DNA of 64,000 bases from Pseudonocardia thermophila (GTDB lineage Bacteria > Actinomycetota > Actinomycetes > Mycobacteriales > Pseudonocardiaceae): positions 62,001 to 126,000 of the forward strand of contig NZ_FRAP01000021.1 in the NCBI RefSeq assembly GCF_900142365.1, read 5' to 3'. The position numbers were made by a program, and so were the translations under genes. Shown here piece by piece: positions 24,685 through 32,655 of the stretch. Under the pieces are notes generated by a model. That model did no database searches. It saw nothing but the letters and a program-made list of their open reading frames with translations, and had not been told where the DNA came from. Within the stretch, counting starts at the first letter, position 1; each line of letters begins with the position of its first letter.

Positions 24685-25332
24685 GTGCTGTCCTCCCGCC
24701 CGGACGGCGATCTGCTGCCCGCGCGGGCCCGCCCGGCGACGGCCGCCGTGGTCCTGCTCGCCGTCGCCGTCGTGGCGGTGCTCGCCGTCCGCTTCGCCGA
24801 CACCGGCCCGGCCGGGATGAGCGCGCTCGATCGCGCGCTGGTGCGGCCCCGGTTCCCGGGCCGCTCGGCGCTGGAAGCGCTGATCTGGATCGGCTCACCG
24901 CCGGTGGTGATCACGATCGCGGCAGTCACGGTCGTCGGTGCGTTCTGGCAGGGGCAGCGTCGGTTCGCCGCGCTGGCCCTGCTCGGCCCGGGACTGACCG
25001 GGTTGCTGACGACGGTGCTGAAGCCGGTGGTCGGGCGCACGATCGCCGACGGCGAGCTGTGCTACCCGAGCGGGCACACCGGCGGCGCGGCGGCGCTGGG
25101 CCTGCTCGTCGCGTTCGCGCTGATCCGGATCCGGCGCGTGGGCCCGGCCCAGGCCGGGCTCCTGCTGTTCGCGGTGAGCGCGGTGCCCGCCGCGATCGCG
25201 GGCACGGGGATGGTCTTGCTGGGCGCCCACTACCCCACCGACGTCATCGGCGGCTACGCCACCGCCGCCGCGTGCGGGCTGGGCTCGGCCCTGCTGATCG
25301 ACGTGCTCGCCCGCCGTGGGCGCCGGAGCTGA
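24685..25332 (+). CDS. PAP2-family membrane phosphatase
   Basis: A 215-aa polytopic protein with about six helices and the three PAP2 phosphatase motifs: KPVVGR (motif 1, in LKPVVGRTIADG), CYPSGHTGG (motif 2) and GAHYPTDVIGG (motif 3, His and Asp). It probably dephosphorylates a lipid phosphate, for example undecaprenyl diphosphate recycled after glycan export. The GTG at 24685 has a TACCGT -10-like element six bases ahead. It is a stand-alone unit, convergent with the DUF5130 gene. Confidence 0.87.
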   Translation: MLSSRPDGDLLPARARPATAAVVLLAVAVVAVLAVRFADTGPAGMSALDRALVRPRFPGRSALEALIWIGSPPVVITIAAVTVVGAFWQGQRRFAALALLGPGLTGLLTTVLKPVVGRTIADGELCYPSGHTGGAAALGLLVAFALIRIRRVGPAQAGLLLFAVSAVPAAIAGTGMVLLGAHYPTDVIGGYATAAACGLGSALLIDVLARRGRRS

Positions 25333-25358
25333 CCGGCGCCCACGCGGGAGGGAAGCGG

Positions 25359-25877
25359 TCAGCGGTGCGCGGTGGTGGGGTGCTGGCGCGGGCGCGGCCC
25401 GGCCTGCTCGGCCAGCATCCGCAGGCCCGAGAGCAGACCGCCGTGCAGGTCGTTCTCCTTGAACGAGGCGATCATGCTCATCACGGCGAGCTTGGCGCCG
25501 CGGTCGGGCAGGCGCAGCCGCGCCTCCGGCCCGGTCACGACCTCGATGTGGCGCTGATCGGGGCTCACCGCCACGAGGACGGCGTCGCTCGGGTTCTCGA
25601 GCTGGTCGTGCAACTCGGAGGCACGGGCCGCCGGGTCCGGCCCCAGGTCGCCCAGGTAGAGGCTGAACAGCAGACCGGTCTCCCGGCTGGCCATCGTCAG
25701 CGCTTCGTCGAGCCGGGTCAGCTGCGACGGCGTGAACGGCACATCGGTCTTGGTCGGCTCCTGGAACGGCTGGGCGGCCGAGATGCGCCCCGACGCGGTC
25801 ACCACCGCACCGTTCGGCAGGTCCTCCGGGTCGACGGTCGCGACGTCGTGCCCGTGCCCGTGGTCACCAGTTGCCAC
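25359..25877 (-). CDS. DUF5130 family protein (TPM-like domain)
   Basis: A 172-aa protein with an acidic and His-rich N-terminus (DHGHGHD) and a single alpha/beta domain. The stretch TPSQLTRLDEALTMASRETGL followed by FSLYLGDLG and ENPSDAVLVAVSPDQRHIEVVTG fits the TPM/DUF5130 pattern known next to pepN in mycobacteria. No catalytic activity is established. The GTG at 25877 has GGGAGG about six bases ahead. Its start overlaps the last 14 bases of the CtaJ-like gene, which points to coupled expression. Confidence 0.78.
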   Translation of the reverse strand: MATGDHGHGHDVATVDPEDLPNGAVVTASGRISAAQPFQEPTKTDVPFTPSQLTRLDEALTMASRETGLLFSLYLGDLGPDPAARASELHDQLENPSDAVLVAVSPDQRHIEVVTGPEARLRLPDRGAKLAVMSMIASFKENDLHGGLLSGLRMLAEQAGPRPRQHPTTAHR

Positions 25878-26103
25878 GTGCGCCTCCCTTGTCGCCGGTG
25901 CGCGGGTGCTCGGTGGCGGCCGGCAGCTGCGCGCCGGCCGGGTTCGCCGTCCACCACAGGGGCTTGAAGTTCCACGGGTCACCGGGCCGGTACTTGGGGC
26001 GCCGGCGCAGCTTCGGCACGGCGACCAGCGCGGCCACGACCGCGTAGATCACCACAGGCCCAACCCCGAGGAAGAGGATCGTCTCAGGCACGGACAGCGT
26101 CAC
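25864..26103 (-). CDS. ctaJ: CtaJ-like small subunit of aa3-type cytochrome oxidase
   Basis: A 79-aa membrane protein with one N-terminal helix (residues ~7-31) and a C-terminal soluble tail. The pattern RRPKYRPGDPWNFKPLWWTAN with its WWTANP end resembles the actinobacterial oxidase accessory subunit CtaJ, as I remember it. It would associate with the cytochrome bcc-aa3 supercomplex. The GTG start at 26103 has no strong ribosome binding site. The gene is co-transcribed with DUF5130 and divergent from the nucleotidyltransferase. Confidence 0.65.
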   Translation of the reverse strand: MTLSVPETILFLGVGPVVIYAVVAALVAVPKLRRRPKYRPGDPWNFKPLWWTANPAGAQLPAATEHPRTGDKGGARGNW

Positions 26104-26235
26104 GTGCGGAAATGTAGTCGATGTGGGCCGGTCCGCCCGGTGGACCCCTCGTGGCGCAGCTAACGCGGCGCCCGCGTCCGACGAGTCCATGCGCTGTCCA
26201 CGTCGGGCACGGTTCTGCGGAATGAGGGCGCTGTC

Positions 26236-27069
26236 ATGAAAGTCGTTCTGTTCTGTGGCGGTTACGGGATGCGCATGCGCGACGGAGTGTCCGATCTGCC
26301 CAAACCCATGACGACGGTGGGGCCGCGGCCGCTCATCTGGCACGTCATGCGCTACTACGCGCACTTCGGGCACACCGAATTCATCCTGTGCCTGGGCTAC
26401 GGCGCACACCACATCAAGGACTACTTCCTCTCCTACGCGGAGACGGCGTCCAACGACTTCATCCTGCGCGGCGGCAAGGTTGAACTGCTCGGCTCCGACA
26501 TCCAGGACTGGAACATCACCTTCGCGCACACCGGGCTGGACTCCCCGATCGGTGAACGGCTGCGGCGCGTGCGGCACTTCGTCGAGGACGAGGAGATGTT
26601 CCTGGCCAACTACGCCGACGTGCTCACCGATCTGCCGCTCAACGACATGGTCGACGAGTTCAAGCGCAGTGACGCCGTCGGTGCGCTCCTGGCCGTGCCG
26701 CCGCAGTCGGCGTTCCACTGCCTCGAGGTCGAGGAGGACGGCCGCATCTCGGAGATCAAATCGGTGCAGGACATGCCGCTGTGGGAGAACGGCGGCTACT
26801 TCGTGCTGCGGCCGGAGATCTTCGACCACATTCCCGAGTACGGCGACCTCATCGCCGACGCCTGCACCCCGCTGGCTCAGCAGGGGCGGATGCTCGCCTA
26901 CCGCCACACCGGGTTCTGGCACCCCGCCGACACGGTCAAGGAGCGCACCGCGCTGGAGGCCCGCTACCGGGCGGGGAACAGCCCGTGGATGCTCTGGGAG
27001 ACCACGCCGCAGCGGGAGCCGCTGCAGGCGGTCATCGCCGGGCTCGGAGCCCCCGAGCCGCGTCTGTGA
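26236..27069 (+). CDS. Sugar-1-phosphate nucleotidyltransferase (RfbF-like)
   Basis: A 277-aa GT-A-fold enzyme activating a sugar-1-phosphate with a nucleoside triphosphate. The N-terminal signature FCGGYGMRMRDGVSDLPKPM holds the Gly-rich loop, the Arg and the conserved Lys-Pro. The next stretch HVMRYYAHFGHTEFILCLGY and the late NGGYFVLRPEIFDHI match glucose-1-phosphate cytidylyltransferases (RfbF). The usual GDGV loop is replaced by NYADVL, keeping the Asp. Whether CDP- or another NDP-sugar is made is not certain. Its last codons overlap the PAP2 gene by GTGA. It could feed the tailoring cassette at 51.5-56.3 kb. Confidence 0.85.
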   Translation: MKVVLFCGGYGMRMRDGVSDLPKPMTTVGPRPLIWHVMRYYAHFGHTEFILCLGYGAHHIKDYFLSYAETASNDFILRGGKVELLGSDIQDWNITFAHTGLDSPIGERLRRVRHFVEDEEMFLANYADVLTDLPLNDMVDEFKRSDAVGALLAVPPQSAFHCLEVEEDGRISEIKSVQDMPLWENGGYFVLRPEIFDHIPEYGDLIADACTPLAQQGRMLAYRHTGFWHPADTVKERTALEARYRAGNSPWMLWETTPQREPLQAVIAGLGAPEPRL

Positions 27070-27794
27070 CGGCGCCGGACCGACCCAACGTCGTCGCCGC
27101 GGGCCTCGCCCGACCCGCGGTGCCACCCGGTCTGCGCGCCCCGCTCACCGCCGTCGCCACCGGCGGCTGCGTCAGCAGCACCGCCGTCGGGCTGACGATC
27201 TCCGGCTCGGCCGAGCCCCTGCCCGCCGACGACGCACTGCTCGCCGCCGCCGGCGGACCCATCCCCGACCTGCAGCGGATCGCCCGGTTCGTCGACTTCC
27301 TCGGTGAGCCGGCCGGCGTGCTGCTGCTCGGCGGGATCCTGGTCGCGATCTGCCTGCTCACCGCCCGGTGGCGGCTCGCCGCGCTCACGGTGCTCGGTCA
27401 GGGCGCGGTCGCGGTGACCAGCGCGGCGGCGAAGCCCCTGGTCGGCCGCGAGATCCACGGCGAGTTCCTCGCCTACCCCAGCGGCCACACCGCGGGCGCC
27501 ACCGCCTTCGCCCTGGTCGTCGGCCTGCTCCTGGTGCGCCGGGGCCGGGCCGCTGATCTGCTCGTCGTCCTCGGGGTCACCGCGGCCGCGGGGCTCGTCG
27601 CGGGCTGGGCGCAAACGGTGCTCGTCGCGCACTACGCCACCGACGCGCTCGGCGGGTTCCTCCTCGCGCTCGGGATCGTGCCGCTGCTCGCCCTGCTCGT
27701 CGACGCCGCCGCCGGGTGCGTCGTCCGGCCGGTAACGGCGGACCCCGCCCGGGCGAGCCAGGATCGGGCCGCCCGGCCCCCGTCCGATCACTGA
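27066..27794 (+). CDS. Second PAP2-family membrane phosphatase
   Basis: A 242-aa protein with about six helices and the PAP2 motifs AKPLVGREI, YPSGHTAGA and LVAHYATDALGG. It shares the layout of the protein at 24685 but differs in sequence. A role in lipid-phosphate recycling during glycan export is plausible. The GTG at 27066 overlaps the nucleotidyltransferase stop as GTGA, so expression is coupled. The flippase gene follows about 28 bases later, so the three genes are likely one operon. Confidence 0.86.
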   Translation: MTAPDRPNVVAAGLARPAVPPGLRAPLTAVATGGCVSSTAVGLTISGSAEPLPADDALLAAAGGPIPDLQRIARFVDFLGEPAGVLLLGGILVAICLLTARWRLAALTVLGQGAVAVTSAAAKPLVGREIHGEFLAYPSGHTAGATAFALVVGLLLVRRGRAADLLVVLGVTAAAGLVAGWAQTVLVAHYATDALGGFLLALGIVPLLALLVDAAAGCVVRPVTADPARASQDRAARPPSDH

Positions 27795-27821
27795 GCCGGC
27801 AGCGGCGCGGAGGTGCACCAG

Positions 27822-29162
27822 GTGACCGACACCGCCGACCGGCCGGGCACGGATGCCGCACCACCGCCGCCCACCAGGGGCCGGCACCGACGCCGTCCCG
27901 AGCCGTCCGGACTGGTGCGCAGCTGGCGCGCGGCGGCGAGCCGGATCAGCTGGGGCTTGGCCGACCAGGCCGTCTCGTCGCTGACCAACGTCGCGGTGGG
28001 CATCGTCGTGGCCCGCTCGCTGGGCATCGTCGACTTCGGCGTGTTCGGCCTGGTCTGGGTCACCTACGCGGTGATCGTCAACGTCTCGCGCGGCCTCGTC
28101 ACCGATCCGCTGGCGGTCCGCTTCAGCGCCGCCTCGCGCGAGTCCTGGCGCGCCGCGGCAGCGAGCACCGCGGGCGCGGCGATCGTCGTCGGGCTGGCCG
28201 CCGGCGGCATCTGCCTGGTCTGCGGCCTGCTCATCGGCGACGCGCTGGGCTCCGGGTTCATCGCGCTCGCCGTCGTGCTGCCCGCGCTGCTGCTGCAGGA
28301 CAACTGGCGGTTCGCGTTCATCGTCGGCGGGGTCACCCGCAAGGCCTTCGTCAACGACGTCGTGTGGGGCGTGGCGCTCGTGCCCGCCCTGCTGATGGCC
28401 GGCCTGTCCGGCACGGTGTGGGCCTACCTGCTGGCTTGGGGTGCCTCGGCGGGCGTCGCCGCGGCGTACGGCTGCGTGCAGGCGCGGATCGTGCCGCGCC
28501 CGGGCCGGACCGGCGCGTGGTTGCGCCAGCAGCGCGATCTCGGGCCGCGCTACCTGGTGGAGAACACCAGCAGCAGCGGCGCTGCGCAGATCCGGCTCTA
28601 CGGCGTGGGCGCGGTCACCGGGCTGGCCGACGTCGGCGCGCTGCGCGGCAGCGAGCTGCTGATGGGCCCGGTCCTCAGCCTGCTCATGGGCCTGATCAAC
28701 TCGACCATCCCGGAGGCTGCCCGGGTGCTGCACCGGGCCCCGCACAAGCTGTTCCGCTTCTGCCTCGCGCTGGGAGTGCTGCAGGCGAGCGGGGCGCTCG
28801 TGTGGGGTGCGCTGCTGCTGTTCGTGCTGCCCGACGCAGCGGGCGAGTACCTGCTCGGGCCGATCTGGCCCGTCGCGGCCGCCCTGATCGTGCCGGCCAC
28901 CCTCTCGGTGATGAACGCGAGCCTGCAGACCGCGGCCGCCGTCGGGCTGCGCGCCCTCGGCGCGTCCCGGCGCAGCATGGCCATGCAGCTGATCGGGTCG
29001 GCGTTCTACGCGGTGTTCGGCATCCTCGGCGCCGCGCTGGCCGGGGCCGCCGGGTCGGTGTGGGGCATCGTCCTCGCCACGGCCCTGTCCACGTGCGGCT
29101 GGTGGTGGCACCTGCACGCGGGGCTGCGGGACCGCCTGGCGTCCCCGCAGCCCGCGGCGTGA
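27822..29162 (+). CDS. Second Wzx-like polysaccharide flippase
   Basis: A 446-aa polytopic protein with about 12 helices. GLADQAVSSLTNVAVGIVVA followed by RSLGIVDFGVFGL is the conserved start of O-antigen/teichoic-acid flippases. GGAGG at 27809-27813, eight bases ahead, favours the GTG at 27822 over an in-frame GTG at 27813. It is the third gene of the unit nucleotidyltransferase-PAP2-flippase. It presumably exports a different glycan from the one handled by the flippase at 13579-14877. Confidence 0.87.
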   Translation: MTDTADRPGTDAAPPPPTRGRHRRRPEPSGLVRSWRAAASRISWGLADQAVSSLTNVAVGIVVARSLGIVDFGVFGLVWVTYAVIVNVSRGLVTDPLAVRFSAASRESWRAAAASTAGAAIVVGLAAGGICLVCGLLIGDALGSGFIALAVVLPALLLQDNWRFAFIVGGVTRKAFVNDVVWGVALVPALLMAGLSGTVWAYLLAWGASAGVAAAYGCVQARIVPRPGRTGAWLRQQRDLGPRYLVENTSSSGAAQIRLYGVGAVTGLADVGALRGSELLMGPVLSLLMGLINSTIPEAARVLHRAPHKLFRFCLALGVLQASGALVWGALLLFVLPDAAGEYLLGPIWPVAAALIVPATLSVMNASLQTAAAVGLRALGASRRSMAMQLIGSAFYAVFGILGAALAGAAGSVWGIVLATALSTCGWWWHLHAGLRDRLASPQPAA

Positions 29163-29170
29163 GTGGCTGT

Positions 29171-30103
29171 TCAGGCGGCCCCGTCGGCCGGGGCCGGCCG
29201 CACCACGACGGCACCGTCGCGGACCTCGTCGTGCGCCGACGGCAGCCGCAGCGCGCGGGCGCCCAGGTAGCGGACCAGTTCGGCGCAGCAGGCGCGCTTG
29301 TCCGCCGCCGGGATCGGGGCGCGTGCGATGCCGGTGAAGAACGCCAGCACGTACTCCCCGAGCAGCCGCGCCACCGGCTGGCCCGCCCGTGCCGGGTCGT
29401 GACGGACGCACCAGTCCCGGATCGCCTGGTTCCGGCGGGTAGAGCTGGGCCGGCTCACCCGGTCGGCGCGGTCCCGGCGGAAGTACAGCGGCTCGGGGAT
29501 GCGCAGGAACCGCCCGATCAGCGACAGCTCCAGGACCAGGGCCCGGTCGGCGTGGTAGTAGCTGCCCAGCAGCCCGGTGGAGCGCAGCGCCGCGGTGCGG
29601 ATGACGCCGTAGTCGTCGTCGCCGCTGATCGCCCGCAAGAGCCCGCGGTACCGCGCAGCGGCCCGCGGCGAGTCGGAGTCGGCCGGGTACTGGTCGACGA
29701 CGTCGGTGACCTCGCCGTTCTCATCGATCACGGCGGTCCACGCGGTGGCGAGGACGGCGTCGGGGTGCTCGTCCAGCAGCTGCACGCAGCGGCGCAGCAG
29801 GTCGGGATCGAACAGGTCGTCGTGTCCCGCCCACTTGAACAGCGTTCCCCGCGCCAGCGCCACCAGCACGTTGTGGTTGGCCGAGATGCCGAGGTTGCGC
29901 GGCTGGCGCACGTAGTGGACCCGCGGGTCGCGGGCGGCGTAGCGGCGGCAGATCTGCTCGGTGCCGTCCGTGGAGGCGTTGTCGGAGATGATCAGCTCGA
30001 AGTCGGTGAAGGTCTGGGCGAGCAGGGACTCCAGCGCTTCGGCCAGGTAGTCCTCGCCGTTGAAGACGGGCAACCCGACGGTGAGCCGAGGGGCGTGGTT
30101 CAC
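29171..30103 (-). CDS. GT2-family glycosyltransferase
   Basis: A 310-aa GT-A enzyme. LTVGLPVFNGEDYLAEALES is the usual N-terminus, ISDNASTDGT the nucleotide-binding turn and WAGHDDLFDPD the metal-binding region. GTG at 30103 follows GAGGA at about seven bases. It converges on the flippase gene (8-base gap) and is divergent from the pyruvyltransferase. It adds a sugar of unknown identity. Confidence 0.88.
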   Translation of the reverse strand: MNHAPRLTVGLPVFNGEDYLAEALESLLAQTFTDFELIISDNASTDGTEQICRRYAARDPRVHYVRQPRNLGISANHNVLVALARGTLFKWAGHDDLFDPDLLRRCVQLLDEHPDAVLATAWTAVIDENGEVTDVVDQYPADSDSPRAAARYRGLLRAISGDDDYGVIRTAALRSTGLLGSYYHADRALVLELSLIGRFLRIPEPLYFRRDRADRVSRPSSTRRNQAIRDWCVRHDPARAGQPVARLLGEYVLAFFTGIARAPIPAADKRACCAELVRYLGARALRLPSAHDEVRDGAVVVRPAPADGAA

Positions 30104-30182
30104 GGCCGTTCCTCATCTCTGGTCGTGGGAGCCGTGGGCGGCAGCGCGCCCGCCTCCCCGGACTCGCCCCGCCCCGCCCGGC

Positions 30183-30196
30183 CGTTACGGGTAACG
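30183..30196. promoter_or_regulatory. GTTACGG-type dyad in a divergent promoter region
   Basis: CGTTACGGGTAACG is a 6-bp inverted repeat with a two-base centre. It lies 33 bases upstream of the pyruvyltransferase ATG and about 80 bases from the divergent GT2 start. It could be a regulator site; the factor is unknown. A similar GTTAC/GTAAC pair lies upstream of cslA. Confidence 0.35.
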
Positions 30197-30228
30197 CCGG
30201 GTCGCCCGGGCACGACCCGGGAGGAGCC

Positions 30229-31479
30229 ATGTCAGGTGCTGATGGAGCGGGGTCGATGGGCGAACGGGGTGCACCACGTCGGGCTGCCCGGCGGATCGGG
30301 CTGTTCGGGCTGCTCGGCTCCGGAAACCTCGGCAACGACGCCTCGCTGGAGGCGGTCGTCGCGTTCCTGCGCGCCCGGTTCCCGGACGCCGAGCTGGTGG
30401 CGATGTGCGCGGGCCCGGAGCGGGTCAGCGCCGCGCACGGCATCCCCGCCGTCCCGCTGCACTCCTACGACTACGCCGGGCCGCCGCGCCGGCTCGACCC
30501 GCTGCGCAAGCTGTGGGCGAAGCTGCGCGACACCGTCCGCACGGCCGTGTTCGTCCGCCGTTGCGACGTCGTCGTCGTGCCCGGCATGGGGGTGCTGGAG
30601 ACGACGCTTCCGCTGCGGCCGTGGGGCTGGCCGTGGACGCTGTTCGTGCTCGCCGCGAGCGGACGGCTCGTGGGGACGACCGTTGCGCTGGTCGGGGTGG
30701 GCGCCAACGAGATCCGCGCCCCGCTGACCCGCCGGCTGATCGTCGCGGCCGCCCGCCTGACCACCCGCCGGTCGTTCCGCGACCAGCTGTCGAAGGACGC
30801 GCTCGCGCGGATGGGCGTCGACACCTCCGGCGACGAGGTCCATCCCGACCTGGTCTTCACGCTCCCCGAACCGGCCGACGGCGCCGTGGTGCCCCGGTCG
30901 GTGGCCGTCGGGGTGATCGATTACCACGGCGGCGACGACGACCGCGCCCACGCCGAGGAGATCCACGCCGCGTACCAGGCCGCGATCACCGCGTTCGTCG
31001 GCTCGCTGCTCGACGAGGGCCGCCAGGTGCGGCTGGTGACCGGCGACGACGTCGACCGCACCGTTGTGGCCACCGTCGTGGCCGCGGTGACCCGCAGCCG
31101 CCCCGGCCTCGCCCGGGACCGTCTGCTCGCCGAACCGGTCTCCTCGTACGCGGAGCTGATGAGCCGGTTGCAGCCCGCCGAGGTCGTCGTGGCCAGCCGC
31201 TACCACAACGTGATCGCCGCGCTGAAGCTCGGCAAGCCGACCGTGGCGCTCGGCTACGGGGCGAAGAACGACGTGCTCATGGCCGCGGTGGGGCTCGGGG
31301 GGTTCACGCAGTCGCTGCGCGCACTCGACCTCGACCGCCTGCAGGAGCAGTTGCGCGCGGCCGAGGCGGAGCGCGACCGCCTGGTCGACGAGATCACCCG
31401 AGCCACGAAGGAGTTCCGCGCGCAGCTCGACGGCACGTTCGACCGGCTGGCCGCCGCGCTGACCGGCCCTGCAGGCTGA
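30229..31479 (+). CDS. Polysaccharide pyruvyl transferase family protein
   Basis: A 416-aa protein resembling CsaB/WcaK-type pyruvyltransferases, which add a ketal-linked pyruvate from phosphoenolpyruvate to a glycan sugar. GLFGLLGSGNLGNDASLEAV holds the conserved N-terminal G-x-GN-x-G-N motif, and the later ASRYHNVIAALKLGKPT segment contains the family RxH motif. The final ~60 residues form a charged helical tail, probably coiled coil (AAEAERDRLVDEITRATKE). The start at 30229 has a very strong GGGAGGAG. Its stop abuts the stop of the convergent GT4 gene, with no spacer. Confidence 0.87.
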   Translation: MSGADGAGSMGERGAPRRAARRIGLFGLLGSGNLGNDASLEAVVAFLRARFPDAELVAMCAGPERVSAAHGIPAVPLHSYDYAGPPRRLDPLRKLWAKLRDTVRTAVFVRRCDVVVVPGMGVLETTLPLRPWGWPWTLFVLAASGRLVGTTVALVGVGANEIRAPLTRRLIVAAARLTTRRSFRDQLSKDALARMGVDTSGDEVHPDLVFTLPEPADGAVVPRSVAVGVIDYHGGDDDRAHAEEIHAAYQAAITAFVGSLLDEGRQVRLVTGDDVDRTVVATVVAAVTRSRPGLARDRLLAEPVSSYAELMSRLQPAEVVVASRYHNVIAALKLGKPTVALGYGAKNDVLMAAVGLGGFTQSLRALDLDRLQEQLRAAEAERDRLVDEITRATKEFRAQLDGTFDRLAAALTGPAG

Positions 31480-32655
31480 TCACCGGCCGGCGATCGCCGC
31501 CTCGTACTGCGCGACCAGCGCGGGCACCCCCACCTCCGGGGCGAACCGGCGCAGGTAGTCGGCGCGGGCGGCGTGGCCCAGCGCGGCGTTGCAGGCGGGC
31601 TCCACGACCTCGGCCAGCGCTGCGGCGAGCCCGACCGCGTCGCCGGGTTCGTGCAGCAGCCCGGTCACCCGGTGTTCGACGATCTCCGGCAGCGCACCGG
31701 AGGCCGCGGCCACCACCGGCACCCCCGCGGCCATCGCCTCCACCGCGACCAGGCCGAACGCCTCCGGCCACACCGACGGTGCGACGACGGCGGTCGCCCG
31801 CGCGACGAGGTGGGCGCACTCGGCGCGGCTGCGCAGCCCGAGCATCCGCACGTCGGCCCGCCCAGCTGCCCAGGCCGCCACGGTGTCGTCCAGGGTGCCG
31901 GAGCCGACGAGCAGCAGCGGCAGGCCGAGCCGCGGCCCGATCCGCTCCCACGCCCGGAGGAGCACCGGAACGCCCTTCTCCGGGCTGAGCCGACCGAGGA
32001 ACAGGACGTGCTCGCCCGGGCCCGTGCGGCGCTCGGGCGGTTCCGGCACGATGTTGTGCTGCACCACCAACCGCTCCCCCGGCATCCCAGCCGCCACCAG
32101 CAGGTCCCGCTGCGCCGCGGAGATGCACAGGAACCGGCGGATCCCGGTGCGCCAGCGCTGGCGGTTGGCGCCGAGCGCGAGCGCCACCGGCACCGACGCC
32201 AGCCGCGAGTTCCGGTAGCAGCCGTGCCACACGGCGGCGGCACCGCGGGTCGGGATGCACTGCGTGCAGCGGGCACCCGCGCGGTGGAGGGTGCCGGTGG
32301 CGCACACCTGGCCGTAGTTGTGCAGGGTGGCGACGGCGGGCACGTCGGCGTCGGCGCACGCCGCCACCACCGACGCCGAGAGCAGCGGGAACGTGCTGTG
32401 GACATGCACGACGTCGGGCCGGGTGCGGCGCAGGTGCGCGGCCAGCTCGGTGCGCACGGCGGGGTTCCACGGCACGCGCAGCGGCACGAGCGCCTTCTGC
32501 GGGAGCGGCATGCGCGCGATGTCGTCGCTCGCGCGGCCGAAGAGATCCACGTCGTGGCCCGCTGCCGCGAGCAGCGCCCGTTCCTGGTCGACGACGCGGT
32601 CCTCGCCGCTGGGGTGCCCGGAGCGGTACCGGTTGTGGACGACGAGGATCTTCAC
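31480..32655 (-). CDS. GT4-family glycosyltransferase
   Basis: A 391-aa GT-B transferase, last gene of the ten-gene operon. VKILVVHNRYRSGHPSGED opens the N-terminal domain; a Cys-containing loop (CATGTLHRAGARCTQC) lies mid-domain and may bind a metal. The donor site has LFLGRLSPEKG and E-x7-E in PEAFGLVAVEAMAAG. It starts with GTG in a GTGA overlap with the polymerase stop. Confidence 0.9.
   Translation of the reverse strand: MKILVVHNRYRSGHPSGEDRVVDQERALLAAAGHDVDLFGRASDDIARMPLPQKALVPLRVPWNPAVRTELAAHLRRTRPDVVHVHSTFPLLSASVVAACADADVPAVATLHNYGQVCATGTLHRAGARCTQCIPTRGAAAVWHGCYRNSRLASVPVALALGANRQRWRTGIRRFLCISAAQRDLLVAAGMPGERLVVQHNIVPEPPERRTGPGEHVLFLGRLSPEKGVPVLLRAWERIGPRLGLPLLLVGSGTLDDTVAAWAAGRADVRMLGLRSRAECAHLVARATAVVAPSVWPEAFGLVAVEAMAAGVPVVAAASGALPEIVEHRVTGLLHEPGDAVGLAAALAEVVEPACNAALGHAARADYLRRFAPEVGVPALVAQYEAAIAGR

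Noticed and set aside
26964..29411. An 815-residue minus-strand ORF opposite PAP2 and the flippase
   Set aside because: Extremely rich in Ala, Gly, Arg, Asp and Gln with no domain; the plus-strand genes have hydrophobic helices and family motifs.
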